A stretch of DNA of 59,903 nt from Chloroflexota bacterium. GTDB lineage: Bacteria; Chloroflexota; Anaerolineae; Aggregatilineales; Phototrophicaceae. Location: contig JAPOYS010000089.1 in the NCBI GenBank assembly GCA_026706455.1, positions 1 to 59,903 of the forward strand. The letters run 5' to 3'. The first letter of the stretch is position 1. Each line of letters starts with the position of its first letter. This document shows positions 1 to 11,905 of this stretch, one piece after another. The translations under genes were made by a program, and so were the position numbers. The notes under the pieces are model-generated. The model was not told the DNA's origin and ran no database searches. It saw only the letters and a program-made list of their open reading frames with translations.

Positions 1-62
1 TACCATGTCGCCCAAAACCACAAGTCGCAGCGGCAGCGGGCGACCAGATTGGTCGCCCCTAC
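1..62. repeat. 62-bp exact repeat, copy A
   Basis: These 62 bases recur without a mismatch at 27232-27293. The right half (about 38-62) is a hairpin of the dispersed family, GGGCGACCA followed by TGGTCGCCCC and ending in TAC. No gene is seen in 1-381; the stretch is made of repeats plus the leader of the hydroxylase gene. Confidence 0.9.
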
Positions 63-81
63 AATTTCGCAGGTGGCCAGC

Positions 82-147
82 GGGCGATTCACAGAATCGC
101 CCCTACAGTTTCGCGGGCGTGCGGGTGAGCCGCCGTCTCGCTCCTAC
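82..147. repeat. two further dispersed GTAGGGGCGA-type hairpin units
   Basis: Unit one (82-106) pairs GGGCGATTC with GAATCGCCC and ends CCTAC. Unit two (about 123-147) is more decayed, GGGTGAGCCG with a CTCGCTCCTAC end. They follow the unit in 1-62, so three units lie in tandem, separated by short spacers containing TTTCGC. Confidence 0.75.
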
Positions 148-381
148 AGCGGGAGCTTTTCAAAGCAGAGTTTGAAAAAATCGCCATTACTCGCCATAAT
201 ACAATCTAACAGTCACAGGTCGTGTCTCACGGCGTTAGGTTCACCTATCGAAAAGTGCCTCGCTGGCTGGGCCGCTCGGCGGCAGCGAAAAGGTTTGTCG
301 CGCAGCCGAAGGGCGATTGATCTACTTCTCTTCCGAGCAAGGTAATTGGAAGGGAAATACACAGATAGGGAGACACGAAAA

Positions 382-3156
<2,775 letters not shown>

Positions 3157-3418
3157 CTGCCTCCAAAGGCGGAGAGAATCTTAGCGCGTATGCGCCAGCG
3201 CAAACGCAACTGGTCAAGGCGCGATGTTGTGACGGTATTGAAGTGGCGGGATTCAGCGAAGATTCAGAGCGGGGTCGCGGAAGTCATGTGTTTTATCTGC
3301 ATTCGAAATATCGGCATTTGAATTTGGTATTGCCATCGACTGACCCCGTCAGAATCTATATAGTTAGTCGCCTGCTGGCTATAATGGATGAACTAAGAGA
3401 ATTGGAACGAGACAAACG

Positions 3419-3724
3419 ATGAACAAAGAATTGCTTGACCAGGCAATCAAAATGGCGGCCCGCGGCTATCAAGTGGGCGTTCAGCGGGAAGATGATGAAA
3501 ACGGGGATCTTGTCTGGGTGGCATTTGTGCCTGAGATGCCTTCTTGCTTCGCGCAGGGGGCTACTGTTGAAGGCGCGATAGAGGCGCTGAAGACCGTCCG
3601 CGAAGATTATATTTATTTCCTTTTGAAACACGGTGTACCTGTGCCAGAGCCACAGCCCCGGGAATCAAGTCGCAGCAATGTTTGGATTAAGCAGGCAATT
3701 ACGGAAGTCGTCAAATCGGAATGA
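3419..3724 (+). CDS. HicB-family antitoxin-like protein
   Basis: The 101-residue protein has the HicB fold signature: a short beta-rich segment ending VWVAFVPEMPSCFAQG followed by TVEGAIEALKTVREDYIYFLL (split here: TVEGAIEAL, then KTVREDYIYFLL). HicB proteins neutralise the HicA mRNA interferase. No HicA gene is visible next to it; the only upstream reading unit is a 12-codon one (3384-3422, MDELRELERDKR) whose TGA overlaps this ATG. There is no C-terminal DNA-binding domain of the helix-turn-helix type; the tail is charged. It may be an orphan antitoxin or a HicB-like protein of another role. The gene is bracketed by copies of the hydroxylase 3' end, so it looks like a recent arrival. Confidence 0.75.
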   Translation: MNKELLDQAIKMAARGYQVGVQREDDENGDLVWVAFVPEMPSCFAQGATVEGAIEALKTVREDYIYFLLKHGVPVPEPQPRESSRSNVWIKQAITEVVKSE

Positions 3725-3742
3725 GACCGGCTACGAAGTTGT

Positions 3743-3791
3743 CGCGGAAGCGTCCGGTGAGGCGTTCGCGGCCGAATGGGGGGAATGGCAA
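3743..3791 (+). repeat. 3'-end direct repeat of hydroxylase gene, copy 2
   Basis: This is the second copy of 3098-3146, 47 of 49 bases identical. It keeps an open frame reading VAEASGEAFAAEWGEWQELS and stops at TGA 3807-3809. It starts 18 bases after the HicB-like stop codon. Confidence 0.85.
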
Positions 3792-3825
3792 GAGCTAAGC
3801 GGAAATTGACATTGCTGCAGAGCGT

Positions 3826-3854
3826 GTAGGGGCGACTCGCCGAGTCGTCCTTAC
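3826..3854. repeat. dispersed hairpin repeat
   Basis: GTAGGGGCGACTCG faces CGAGTCGTCCTTAC, an almost perfect hairpin between the copy-2 repeat and the 3' end of the convergent membrane-protein gene. Confidence 0.75.
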
Positions 3855-3885
3855 TCTTTTAAGGCAATCCATCATTCCAGATATG

Positions 3886-4659
3886 TTACGCAACGATCGG
3901 GTTGTGTATCTTCGCGGGCAGCAGAGCCGCTTTGGTGAAACCCCGGGTAATCTTGCCGACAGCGCTGGCGGCATTGCCCGCGGCCTGCTGGATTGTCGCG
4001 CCCAGATTCACGCTGTCCAATGCTTTGCCAATCGCGTCGGGCAGCTCGGACACGCGCGCCTGCGCCACTGGAGCACGCTCAAACAACCGAGATCCGATCA
4101 GTACAATCGGGCTGACTATAAGGGCGACCAAGGGACTGAGGCCTCCCAGCCAAGCCAGCGCGATCGCGAGCGCAGCGCTGGAGGCAAAGTCCTGAGAATT
4201 GACAAAATATAGCGGGATATAGACCAGCCACACGAGCGCATTCGTGATAGCAGTGAAAAGCAAGCCACCGATCTCGACAGCCAGCGCCAAAAGCCCGGCG
4301 AAAGTAGCGCTTTGAGAAAATAGAACGGCGGCCGCGACTATTGCGACAACCTTTATTAGCTTAAGCATGGCGCCTATCCGTTGACGCCGGATAATTTCCC
4401 AAATCTTTCCCAGCGTATCGCTGAAGACGGCGCGCTCGAAAAAGGCCAAGGCTTGTTGCTCAGCACTCGGGCCGATGGCGGGCTTGATACGCGCGATGTC
4501 GCGGGAATGGGAGCGGCCTACAGCGCCAATATGCGTTGACGCACTCATTTCGGCGCGCCGGAAGAAGTCCAAGGCTCGTTCCTCTGTGCTCCTGTGATCA
4601 CATGCTGCTTCTCGAAAGTCCGTCCTGCCGTTCAACGCTACCTGTGCTGCCATCATCAC
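3886..4659 (-). CDS. hypothetical membrane protein with repeated N-terminal motif
   Basis: I do not recognise this 257-residue protein. Its N-terminal part is soluble and holds two similar segments, EERALDFFRRAEMSAS (about 27-42) and AEQQALAFFERAVFSD (about 66-81). A hydrophobic region from about residue 95 to 185 holds three or four membrane segments (LIKVVAIVAAAVLF, LLALAVEIGGLLF, LVWLVYIPLYFV, ALAIALAWLGGL). The tail is amphipathic and Ala-rich. The start is one of three successive ATG codons, so the first residues are uncertain. It stands alone, convergent with the HicB side and followed upstream by the Uma2 gene on the same strand. Confidence 0.6.
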   Translation of the reverse strand: MMMAAQVALNGRTDFREAACDHRSTEERALDFFRRAEMSASTHIGAVGRSHSRDIARIKPAIGPSAEQQALAFFERAVFSDTLGKIWEIIRRQRIGAMLKLIKVVAIVAAAVLFSQSATFAGLLALAVEIGGLLFTAITNALVWLVYIPLYFVNSQDFASSAALAIALAWLGGLSPLVALIVSPIVLIGSRLFERAPVAQARVSELPDAIGKALDSVNLGATIQQAAGNAASAVGKITRGFTKAALLPAKIHNPIVA

Positions 4660-4712
4660 ACTCCATCATCATACGCTTATAGACAAGTGTATGGGAAAGA
4701 GATGATCTTGAA

Positions 4713-4731
4713 GCCCCCACTAATTGGGGGT
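4713..4731. repeat. small inverted repeat in 4660-4821
   Basis: CCCCC and GGGGG arms flank ACTAATT in the 160-base gap between the membrane-protein and Uma2 genes. It could be a weak structural element; it has no clear T-tract on either strand. Confidence 0.3.
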
Positions 4732-4821
4732 ATTTGGGAGAATTGTCTAGCGAAAGATATTGCCTTAGGGTGGGCGCCGCGCTGCCGCAACCTTTGGTAG
4801 CGGTGCAATACGCGGGAGTAA

Positions 4822-5391
4822 TCAGCTTGGGAAGATATCGCCGACGCGGATTTCGAAGCCGGGCAGGACGTCGCCGCCGGACAGCGTGTCGTCCTCGCGC
4901 AGGGTCTTGGCGCCATCGGCAGTTTGAACGACTACGGTGCGATTTTCAGGATAGACCAGCCAGACGAGGCGTGTTCCGGCGTCTAGCAGTTGCGTCACTT
5001 TGATGTGGATGTCGCCGGCTTTGTTGCTGGGCGAGATTACTTCTACAGCGAGATCGGGACCCAGTTCGTACCAACTGAAATCAGGCGGTCCCAGGTCTTT
5101 CGATTTGCTGACAAATGCAATGTCCAGCCCGCGTACTGTGTCGCGACCGTAGCGGCTGCGCTCCAGCACGAAGCCGGAGTCGCCCACAGTCACCTCGCCA
5201 AAATCATGCGTATCCACGAAATTGGCAATTCTGTTGGCAAGCCGCATCGTAACGACTCCGTGAATTCGGGTCGGCTTTGGCATTTCGACGAGTTCTCCTT
5301 CCACGAGTTCGAGGACGCGGTCTTGGTATTCGGGCTGTTCAACCAATTCGAGGAAGCGCTCGGCGGAGATGAATTGCTGTTGGATGGCCAT
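4822..5391 (-). CDS. Uma2-family endonuclease (DUF820)
   Basis: The 189-residue protein matches the Uma2/DUF820 family of PD-(D/E)XK nuclease fold proteins, common in Cyanobacteria and Chloroflexota and often near mobile genes. Seen: an N-terminal SAERFLELVE segment, ELVEGELVEMP, then the core VRGLDIAFVSK (acidic residue), LAVEVISPSNKAG (Glu and the following Lys region) and a C-terminal VWLVYPENRTVVV strand typical of the family. The length is usual. The true role of these proteins is not settled. A second, unrelated copy lies at 51650-52384. Confidence 0.85.
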   Translation of the reverse strand: MAIQQQFISAERFLELVEQPEYQDRVLELVEGELVEMPKPTRIHGVVTMRLANRIANFVDTHDFGEVTVGDSGFVLERSRYGRDTVRGLDIAFVSKSKDLGPPDFSWYELGPDLAVEVISPSNKAGDIHIKVTQLLDAGTRLVWLVYPENRTVVVQTADGAKTLREDDTLSGGDVLPGFEIRVGDIFPS

Positions 5392-5490
5392 GTAATTTGT
5401 AACCTTTGCCTGTTGCCTCTGACAACGTGATTATACCGAATATGTCGGCCGACTCAAATTCGCGCGATTCGCTTCGGAGCCGATGCGCGG

Positions 5491-6996
5491 CTAATCACAG
5501 AGGCTTTCACGCAGCTTGGATTTCTGGATCTTGCCGAGGGCATTGGCGGGCAGCTTGTCGACGAACACGACGCGCCGCGGTACTTTGTAGGCGGCCAGCC
5601 GCGCGCGGCAGAAGTCCGAGATCTCGGCTTCATCAGCGGCCGCATCCGCCCGCGGGATGATGGCGGCGACTACTTGCTCGCCCCATTGCGCGTCGGGGCA
5701 GCCGATTACGGCGCAGGCGGCCACCGCCGGGTGATCCATCAGCGCGAGCTCGACTTCCGGCGGGTAAACATTCAAGCCGCCGGTGATGATCAGGTCTTTG
5801 GCGCGGCCTTTGAGCGTGTAGTAGCCATCAGGCTCGCGCAAACCCAGATCGCCGGTGCGCAGCCAGCCGTCGTCGGTGAAAGCCTCGGCTGTTTTCTCCG
5901 GCTGCCGCCAGTAACCTTTGAATACATGGGCGCCTTTGATCTGCAGTTCGCCGATTTCGCCAGCGGGCAGGGGCGTTTCAGTCGCTGGATCGACGATGCG
6001 GGCGGAGACGCCGGGAAGCGGCAAGCCGACGGAGCCGACGCGCCGTTCGCCATGCAAGGGATTCGACAGATTCATGCCCGTCTCGGTCATCCCGTAGCGC
6101 TCGAGCAGGGTGACATTGAAGACTTCTTGGTAGCCGAAGAAGAGATCATCGGGCAGGCGATCGGAGCCGGAGGTCATCAGGCGCAAATGGCTGAGGTCGA
6201 CGGGGCGATGCTGAGCCAATTGAAAGAGGCGGCGGTGCATGGTCGGCACAGCCATGAATACGGAGAAGCGCCCGGAAGAGAGCAGTTCCAGCGCAGCCGC
6301 CGCGTCGAATGAAGGCAGGAGGAAAGCGGTGGCGCCCGCATGCAGCGCGCCGTGCAAGGCGACGACGAGCCCGTGCACGTGAAATAGGGGCAGGACGTGA
6401 AGCAGCCGGTCGTCTTGCCGCCAGCCCCAAGCTTGATGCAGCGATTCGATATTGGCGGTCAGGTTGCCCTGCGTGATTAAAGCGCCCTTGGGGCGGCTGG
6501 TTGTGCCGCTGGTGTAGAGCATCATCGCCGTCTGATCGGGATCGCTGGGCAGGGGCGTCCCTCGATCGCTGGCGTAGGCGCCGACGCGAGATTTCCAATC
6601 TTCGTCAGCGCTGATGAAGACCGGCAGCTCCAGATTTGGCAGCTTGAGCAGAATCAACTCGATGTCGGCTTGTTTCTGGCTTTCCGCGAATAAACAGCGC
6701 GCGGCTGAATCGGCCAGGAAATAACGAAGCTCCGCCATAGGGTAGGCCGGATTGAGGGGCAGGAAGATGGCGCCGATCTCGATGGCTGCCAGGTGCAAAT
6801 AGATGAAGGGCAGGCATTTGGGAAGCTGGACGGCGACGCGGTCGCCGGGCTTGACTCCCAGTGATTGCAGGTAGTTGCCCGTCCGGATGACGGTCTGGGT
6901 GAGCGCGCCGTAGCTGACCGGAATCGCGCCGCTGAAGTCGATGGCGACCTTGTCCGCCTGATCAAGGCTGTGTCGGGCAATGGTATCGAGGAACAT
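5491..6996 (-). CDS. malonyl-CoA synthetase-like acyl-CoA ligase (AMP-forming)
   Basis: This 501-residue ANL-superfamily enzyme joins a carboxylic acid to CoA through an acyl-adenylate. Motifs in order: phosphate loop [11 protein letters not shown] (about 165), [59 protein letters not shown] and the C-terminal lysine region [11 protein letters not shown]. The spacing and the sequences around FHVHGL and [11 protein letters not shown] are closest to the MatB/ACSF3 malonate-CoA ligases, so malonate or methylmalonate is the likely substrate; medium-chain acids are an alternative. It stands alone, with GlgX next upstream on the same strand after a repeat-filled gap. Confidence 0.82.
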   Translation of the reverse strand: MFLDTIARHSLDQADKVAIDFSGAIPVSYGALTQTVIRTGNYLQSLGVKPGDRVAVQLPKCLPFIYLHLAAIEIGAIFLPLNPAYPMAELRYFLADSAARCLFAESQKQADIELILLKLPNLELPVFISADEDWKSRVGAYASDRGTPLPSDPDQTAMMLYTSGTTSRPKGALITQGNLTANIESLHQAWGWRQDDRLLHVLPLFHVHGLVVALHGALHAGATAFLLPSFDAAAALELLSSGRFSVFMAVPTMHRRLFQLAQHRPVDLSHLRLMTSGSDRLPDDLFFGYQEVFNVTLLERYGMTETGMNLSNPLHGERRVGSVGLPLPGVSARIVDPATETPLPAGEIGELQIKGAHVFKGYWRQPEKTAEAFTDDGWLRTGDLGLREPDGYYTLKGRAKDLIITGGLNVYPPEVELALMDHPAVAACAVIGCPDAQWGEQVVAAIIPRADAAADEAEISDFCRARLAAYKVPRRVVFVDKLPANALGKIQKSKLRESLCD

Positions 6997-7083
6997 GGTC
7001 AGGATTTTGTACCACCGAGTGGAGCGGTGGCACAGAGTTAGATTCGCGCAAGTCGAGGGAAATGCCGGGTGAGATAATGAAGT

Positions 7084-7147
7084 TCACCACAGAAGAATCG
7101 AGGCGCCACAGAGGGCACAGAGAGGACGACACAAGTGTCGCCCCTAC
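7084..7147. repeat. CACAGAGGGCACAGAG and TCGCCCCTAC dispersed repeats
   Basis: The gap 6997-7169 holds no gene. It carries a short hairpin (CCACCG 7012-7017 with CGGTGG 7025-7030), an ACCACAGAAG...CACAGAGGGCACAGAGAGG segment and then a unit GACGACACAAGTGTCGCCCCTAC. The same combination recurs at 13916-13959. Confidence 0.7.
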
Positions 7148-7169
7148 GGGTTTCGCGGGTGGCGTGGGT

Positions 7170-9275
7170 TCAGCAGGCGGTCAAGATAACGACTGAGCGC
7201 GCGCCGACGATCATGGCAGTCTGGTCTTCCAGCAGTATCTCCCGCCCGGGCGGGTAGCTGTCGTCCGGCGCTTGCATGCTGGTGTTGACGGCGACATGCC
7301 AGCCAAGGCGCTCCGGCAGGCGGGGCAAGGCGAATGTGGCCGTTTCCCAGTAGGTGTTCATGATGAAGTAAACGATATCGGGCGCGGCTTCGTCAGCGGC
7401 GGGAAAGGCGCCGCAAAGCATCACCGCGAGCTGCCGGCTGTCGCGCGACCAGTCGGGCGACCAGGGCTCGCGGCCATGGAATGAAACGCTCTCGCTGAAG
7501 CGGCCGCCATTCTGCCCATCGGCCGGCAGGTGCTTCAAATAAGAGCGCCGGCGCAAGACCGGATGGGATTTGCGGAACGCGATCAAGTTCTGGGTGAAGC
7601 GAAACAGGTCGGCTTCCGCGCGCAGCTCGTCCCAATTGAAGTAATTGATTTTGTTATCGTGGCAATAGCTGTTGTTGTTGCCGCCTTTGCTGTGCCCGAT
7701 TTCATCGCCCATCAGGAGCATCGGCACACCTTGACTGGCGAGCAGGATGCTGAGGAAGTTCTTCATTTGGCGCTGGCGCAGAAGGTTGACGGCGGGGTCG
7801 TCGCTGGGACCCTCGCAGCCGCAGTTCCAGCTGAGGTTTTCGTCCAAGCCGTCGCGGTTGTCTTCGCCGTTGGCGAGGTTGTGCTTGTGATTAAAGGAAA
7901 TCAGGTCGCGCAGGGTAAAGCCGTCATGGGCGGTGATGAAATTGACCGAAGCCCGCGGACCGCGGTCGCCGTAGATATCGGGCGAGCCTTGGATGCGCGC
8001 CGCCATCGCCCCGATCATGCCGGCGTCGCCCTTGACGAAACGGCGAACGTCATCGCGGAAGCGCCCGTTCCATTCGGCCCAGCGGCCGTAAGCTGGAAAG
8101 CTGCCCACCTGATAAAGCCCGCCGGCGTCCCAGGCTTCGGCGATCAGCTTGGTATGCGCCAGGAGGGGGTCATAAGCCAATACTTCAAGCAGGGGCGGGT
8201 CCGGGTCGGGCGCGCCTTCCGGATCGCGCCCCATGCTCGACGCCAGATCGAAGCGGAAGCCGTCGATATGAAACTCGCTGACCCAATAGCGCAAACAATC
8301 GAGCAAGACGACGCGCACCACCGGGTGGTTGCAGTTTACGGTATTGCCGACGCCGCTGAAATTGTAGTAGCTGCCGTCCGGTTTCAGCAGATAGTAGATG
8401 CTGTTGTCGAGGCCGCGGTAAGAGATGGTCGGTCCGTTCTCATTGCCTTCGGCTGTATGGTTGAAGACCACATCCAGCCAGACCTCGATGCCGTTGGAAT
8501 GACAGGCTTTGACCAGGGACTTGAGTTCATGGGCGGGGTCGGCGCCGGCCGCGTAACCGGCTTTGGGCGCGAAGAAACCGACCGGGTTGTAGCCCCAGTA
8601 GTTCAGCAATGGCTCGCCGGTTTCGGGATTTTTTCGCTCGTTGTCCAGCTCGTCAAATTCGAAGACGGGCATGAGTTCGATGCAATTGACGCCGAGACGT
8701 TTCAAGTAGGGGAGCTTCTCGATGATGGCGGCGTAGGTTCCGGGCGCGTTGACCTCGGAGGAGGGATGGGCGGTGAAGCCGCGTGTGTGCAATTCGTAGA
8801 TGACGAGATCTTCCAGCGGGATGTTGAGTTGTTGGTCGCCTTCCCAATTGAAGTCGTCGACTTGCAGGCGGGCGCGATAGGGATAGACGCCCTCGCGGCC
8901 GCCGGCGGCGCCCCAGGTATCGAGCCCGCCGATGGACTTGGCGTAGGGGTCGAGCAGGATCCGCTGGGCGTTGAAGCGATGCCCCTCGGCTGGGTCGAAG
9001 GGACCGTCCAGGCGGAAGCCATATTCAATGTCGGCTGGGTCCAGATCGAGGACGGTCATGGCGTAGACATCGCCGGTGCGGAAGGATTCGAGAAAGGGAA
9101 TCTCGACGAGGGGCGCGTCGGCGCCGCGCTGAAAGAGGACAAGGCTGCAGGAGGTGGCGTAACAAGAGAAAATGGAAAAGTTAATGCCCTCGGGGGTAGG
9201 GGTGGCGCCGAAGGGACGCGGCGCGCCGGGGCGGAACTGGAAGGCGCCAAGCTTGTAACTCGGGAGGGAGGTCAT
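7170..9275 (-). CDS. glgX: glycogen debranching enzyme GlgX (GH13)
   Basis: The 701-residue protein is a full-length GlgX-type alpha-1,6-glucosidase/isoamylase, which trims branch stubs from phosphorylase-limited glycogen in the cytoplasm. An N-terminal CBM48-like domain (FGATPTPEGINFSIFS, residues about 22-110) precedes the TIM barrel. The GH13 regions are clear: VWLDVVFNHTAEGN, the nucleophile Asp in IDGFRFDLASS, the acid/base Glu in LIAEAWDAGG, and the third carboxylate in NFITAHDGFTLRD. GlgX-specific ENLSWNCGCEG is also present. No other glycogen gene is adjacent. The ATG lacks a clear ribosome site, so the first few residues could differ. Confidence 0.93.
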   Translation of the reverse strand: MTSLPSYKLGAFQFRPGAPRPFGATPTPEGINFSIFSCYATSCSLVLFQRGADAPLVEIPFLESFRTGDVYAMTVLDLDPADIEYGFRLDGPFDPAEGHRFNAQRILLDPYAKSIGGLDTWGAAGGREGVYPYRARLQVDDFNWEGDQQLNIPLEDLVIYELHTRGFTAHPSSEVNAPGTYAAIIEKLPYLKRLGVNCIELMPVFEFDELDNERKNPETGEPLLNYWGYNPVGFFAPKAGYAAGADPAHELKSLVKACHSNGIEVWLDVVFNHTAEGNENGPTISYRGLDNSIYYLLKPDGSYYNFSGVGNTVNCNHPVVRVVLLDCLRYWVSEFHIDGFRFDLASSMGRDPEGAPDPDPPLLEVLAYDPLLAHTKLIAEAWDAGGLYQVGSFPAYGRWAEWNGRFRDDVRRFVKGDAGMIGAMAARIQGSPDIYGDRGPRASVNFITAHDGFTLRDLISFNHKHNLANGEDNRDGLDENLSWNCGCEGPSDDPAVNLLRQRQMKNFLSILLASQGVPMLLMGDEIGHSKGGNNNSYCHDNKINYFNWDELRAEADLFRFTQNLIAFRKSHPVLRRRSYLKHLPADGQNGGRFSESVSFHGREPWSPDWSRDSRQLAVMLCGAFPAADEAAPDIVYFIMNTYWETATFALPRLPERLGWHVAVNTSMQAPDDSYPPGREILLEDQTAMIVGARSVVILTAC

Positions 9276-9380
9276 AGTTTCATTGTATCAGAGTTCGAGG
9301 CGCGACAACCGAATTGCATGGTGGTGGTGAAGGGCGGCTCAGGGGACCGTGCTACAGCCTGTCCCGGCGCTGGAGCGAAT

Positions 9381-9533
9381 GTGCGGGCGACACAAGTTTC
9401 GTCCCTTCAGCCTTTGCGTATCGGCGGGCGATCTGATTTGCTTGTCAACGAAAAGTTGAATAAACAATGAAAACTTGGCATACTAACAGGCGCTGCCAGT
9501 ACAGTTGGGGGCGCGCCAGCGTCTCGCCCCTAA
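9381..9533. repeat. two decayed dispersed repeat units before the importer operon
   Basis: GCGGGCGACACAAGTTTCGT (about 9381-9400) and GGGGGCGCGCCAGCGTCTCG ending CCCCTAA (about 9507-9533) resemble the TCGCCCCTAC family. The second overlaps the first codons of the longest possible reading of the next gene, which argues for a later start. Confidence 0.55.
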
Positions 9534-9571
9534 GAGGATATCGTCACACGGGTTACAAGGGTATCGTTATA

Positions 9572-10780
9572 TTGAATAAGGCTACCGGTTTTTCCCAATC
9601 GGCTTTGGCGGGCCGGCTGAATCGGCTGATTGATTTTGCGCCGGTCCTGATTGCATTGCTCTTGGCGCTGATTGTCGCTTCCGTGCTATTGGTGGCGCTG
9701 AACGCCAATCCGCTGGAAGCCTACGATTTCATGCTCAAGGGCGCGGTCGGCTCGGAGAATGCGACGGCGGAAACGCTGGTGAAAGCGACGCCGATCCTCT
9801 TTGTCGGCATCGGCATCACGATCGCGTTCCGCGGCGGCATGATCAATATCGGCGGGGAAGGGCAGATGATCGCTGGCGCCTTGGCTGGCGTGACGATCGC
9901 GCTGGTATTGGGCGAAGCGCGGGTGCCGGCTGAGATGGCGAAAGCGCCGGGCGCTTTTGACCTGATTATCGTCGCTTGCTCGCTCCTGGGCGGATTTTTG
10001 GTGGGCGCGCTTTATGGCGGGCTGGCTGGTTTCCTCAAAGCCTACTTTGACGTGAACGAGATCTTGAGCACGATCATGCTCAATCAGATCGCCGTGCAGA
10101 TGATGAATTTTCTGCTGAACGGCATATTGCTGGATCCGGCGGAAGCGGGCTTCAACAACATACCCAAGACGGCTCGGCTGGTGAGCGCGGCGCAGCTGCC
10201 GCGTTTGTCGCTGCCCATCGGCGATCCCTATCTCTTCGCCCGGACGCGCCTGCACTGGGGCTTGATTATCGCGATTGTATTGGCAGTGGTGATTTATATT
10301 TTTCTCTGGCGCACGTCCTGGGGTTATCGCATTCGCGCGGTGGGCGAGAATCAGCGCGCCTCAAGTTACGCCGGCATCAATGTCAGGCGGCAGATGATGT
10401 TCTCGATGTTTCTGGCGGGGGGTTTCGCTGGATTGGCCGGCGTCGTGCAGGTGCTGGGCTTGCAATACCGCTTGCAGACGGATGGATCGCCGGCCGGCTT
10501 CACCGGGGCGGCCGGCTTCAACGGAATCGTGGCGGCGCTCTTCGGCGGCTTGAACCCGATAGGCGCGATCCCGGCGGCGGCCTTCTTTGGCGGGCTGCTG
10601 GTCGGCGCGCAGAAGATGCAGCGCGAGCTGGGCGTGCCGGCGTCGCTGATTACAGCCGTCAATGGCTTGATCGTCGTATTCGTCGTCAGCAGCGAGATCT
10701 TTATCCTGCAGCGCAGCAAGCGGCGCGTGAGCTTGCAGGAAACGCCCGAAAATCTTGACGAGGCGCAGGGGACGAGCTGA
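9572..10780 (+). CDS. BMP/nucleoside-type ABC importer permease 1
   Basis: This protein of about 402 residues is a BPD_transp_2-family permease like YufP/NupB of nucleoside importers. It has about ten hydrophobic segments, starting APVLIALLLALIVASVLLV, and the family motif GGMINIGGEGQMIAGAL, with the cytoplasmic coupling region RAVGENQRASSYAGI. The TTG at 9572 is chosen because AAGG stands 11 bases before it, the family N-terminus starts about 20 residues before the first membrane segment, and the only in-frame ATG (9467) would add a stretch encoded by a dispersed repeat. Its TGA overlaps the ATG of the next gene by one base. Confidence 0.85.
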   Translation: MNKATGFSQSALAGRLNRLIDFAPVLIALLLALIVASVLLVALNANPLEAYDFMLKGAVGSENATAETLVKATPILFVGIGITIAFRGGMINIGGEGQMIAGALAGVTIALVLGEARVPAEMAKAPGAFDLIIVACSLLGGFLVGALYGGLAGFLKAYFDVNEILSTIMLNQIAVQMMNFLLNGILLDPAEAGFNNIPKTARLVSAAQLPRLSLPIGDPYLFARTRLHWGLIIAIVLAVVIYIFLWRTSWGYRIRAVGENQRASSYAGINVRRQMMFSMFLAGGFAGLAGVVQVLGLQYRLQTDGSPAGFTGAAGFNGIVAALFGGLNPIGAIPAAAFFGGLLVGAQKMQRELGVPASLITAVNGLIVVFVVSSEIFILQRSKRRVSLQETPENLDEAQGTS

Positions 10781-11730
10781 TGGGCTTGGACGAGATCTTC
10801 ACCGCCAGCGTCTTCGCCTCGGCCATTCGCCTGGCGACGCCCTATATCTTCGCTGCCCTGGGCGAGACCTTCGCCCAGCGCAGCGGCGTGCTGAATCTGG
10901 GCGTCGACGGCATGATGCTGATGGGCGCCTTCACCGGTTTCTATGCGGTGCATGTCGCGCAAGTTGGCGCCGTGATGAGCGAACCCGCGAGTCTGATTCT
11001 GGGCTTGGCGGTGGCGCTGATCGTGGGCGCGTTGATGGGCTTGGCGATGGCTTTCGTCAGCGTCACGCTGAAAGCCAAGCAGGGAATCAGCGGCATCGGC
11101 GTTTATCTCTTCGGGCTGGGTCTCAGCGAGCTGCTGTTCCAGGAGTGGGTGGGCACGCCAAAATCGGTCAGCGGATTCCCGCGGATTGAATTCCCGCTTT
11201 TGACCGATCTGCCGATCATCGGCGAGATTTTCTTCAATCACAACTTGCTGGTTTATGTGGCTTTTGCTCTGGTGCCGATTTCAGCCTATGTGCTCAATAA
11301 TACGACATTTGGCTTAATGATTCGCGCGGTGGGGCAGAACCCGGAGGCGGCTGACGCGATGGGCGTGAACGTGGCGCGGGTGCGCTACGCCACCACGACA
11401 ATCGGCGGCATGCTGGCGGGCTTGGCGGGGGCGTCGCTGTCGATCGCGCTGATCAATCTTTTCCAGCAGAATCTCACGGCTGGGCAAGGCTTCATCGCCG
11501 TCGCGCTGGTTTATTTCGGCGGATGGCGGCCCTGGACGGTGGCGGCCGGCGCCATGCTCTTCAGCTTTGTCAACGCGCTGCAGCTGCAGATCAAGGTCAT
11601 CGGCGCGGATATCCCGTCTGAGTTCGCGGTCATGGCGCCTTATGTGATCACGATCATCGCGCTGGTCTTCGCCACCAAGCGTCATGAGCAGCCGACGGCT
11701 TTGACGAAGCCATACGAACGTGGGGAATAG
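10780..11730 (+). CDS. BMP/nucleoside-type ABC importer permease 2
   Basis: The 316-residue partner permease (YufQ/NupC-like) starts on an ATG sharing its A with the TGA of permease 1. Family motifs are ETFAQRSGVLNLGVDGMML near the N-terminus, the coupling segment IRAVGQNPEAADAMGVN, and a hydrophobic C-terminal block ending FATKRHEQP. With permease 1 it would form the heterodimeric membrane channel. Eight or so membrane segments are visible, the usual number. Confidence 0.88.
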   Translation: MGLDEIFTASVFASAIRLATPYIFAALGETFAQRSGVLNLGVDGMMLMGAFTGFYAVHVAQVGAVMSEPASLILGLAVALIVGALMGLAMAFVSVTLKAKQGISGIGVYLFGLGLSELLFQEWVGTPKSVSGFPRIEFPLLTDLPIIGEIFFNHNLLVYVAFALVPISAYVLNNTTFGLMIRAVGQNPEAADAMGVNVARVRYATTTIGGMLAGLAGASLSIALINLFQQNLTAGQGFIAVALVYFGGWRPWTVAAGAMLFSFVNALQLQIKVIGADIPSEFAVMAPYVITIIALVFATKRHEQPTALTKPYERGE

Positions 11731-11741
11731 GACGTTTTTGA

Positions 11742-11827
11742 ACACAGAGGACGCAGAGAGCGCAGAGATGCCAGAACATTCGAAGGCTGTAGGGGCGATC
11801 CGGTGGCTCACCCGCTCCTGCTATAAT
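11742..11827 (+). repeat. dispersed repeat with possible -10 box
   Basis: AACACAGAGGACGCAGAGAG (11741 onward) is followed by a GTAGGGGCGATCCGG unit ending GCTCCTG (11789-11820) and then by TATAAT at 11822-11827. The TATAAT lies about 80 bases before the binding-protein gene and could start its own transcript; no good -35 box is seen. Confidence 0.5.
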
Positions 11828-11905
11828 GTTCAAATTGGCTTTCGCAGCACCAAATGGGCGCTACTGAGAATAAAGTGTACGCAGAGATTGGTGAGGAGGG
11901 CAATC

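Noticed and set aside
38-147. Tandem hairpin units resembling a small CRISPR or integron array
   Set aside because: Unit arms differ in sequence, spacing is irregular, and similar single units are scattered across the window, so this is a dispersed repeat cluster.
4660-4821. Inverted repeat CCCCC-ACTAATT-GGGGG as a terminator
   Set aside because: No T-tract follows on either strand; kept only as a weak structural feature.
7530-9470. Very long open frame (over 600 codons) on the plus strand opposite glgX
   Set aside because: It is the antisense of a clear GlgX with all GH13 motifs; its own protein has no recognisable domain and is a by-product of high GC codon use.
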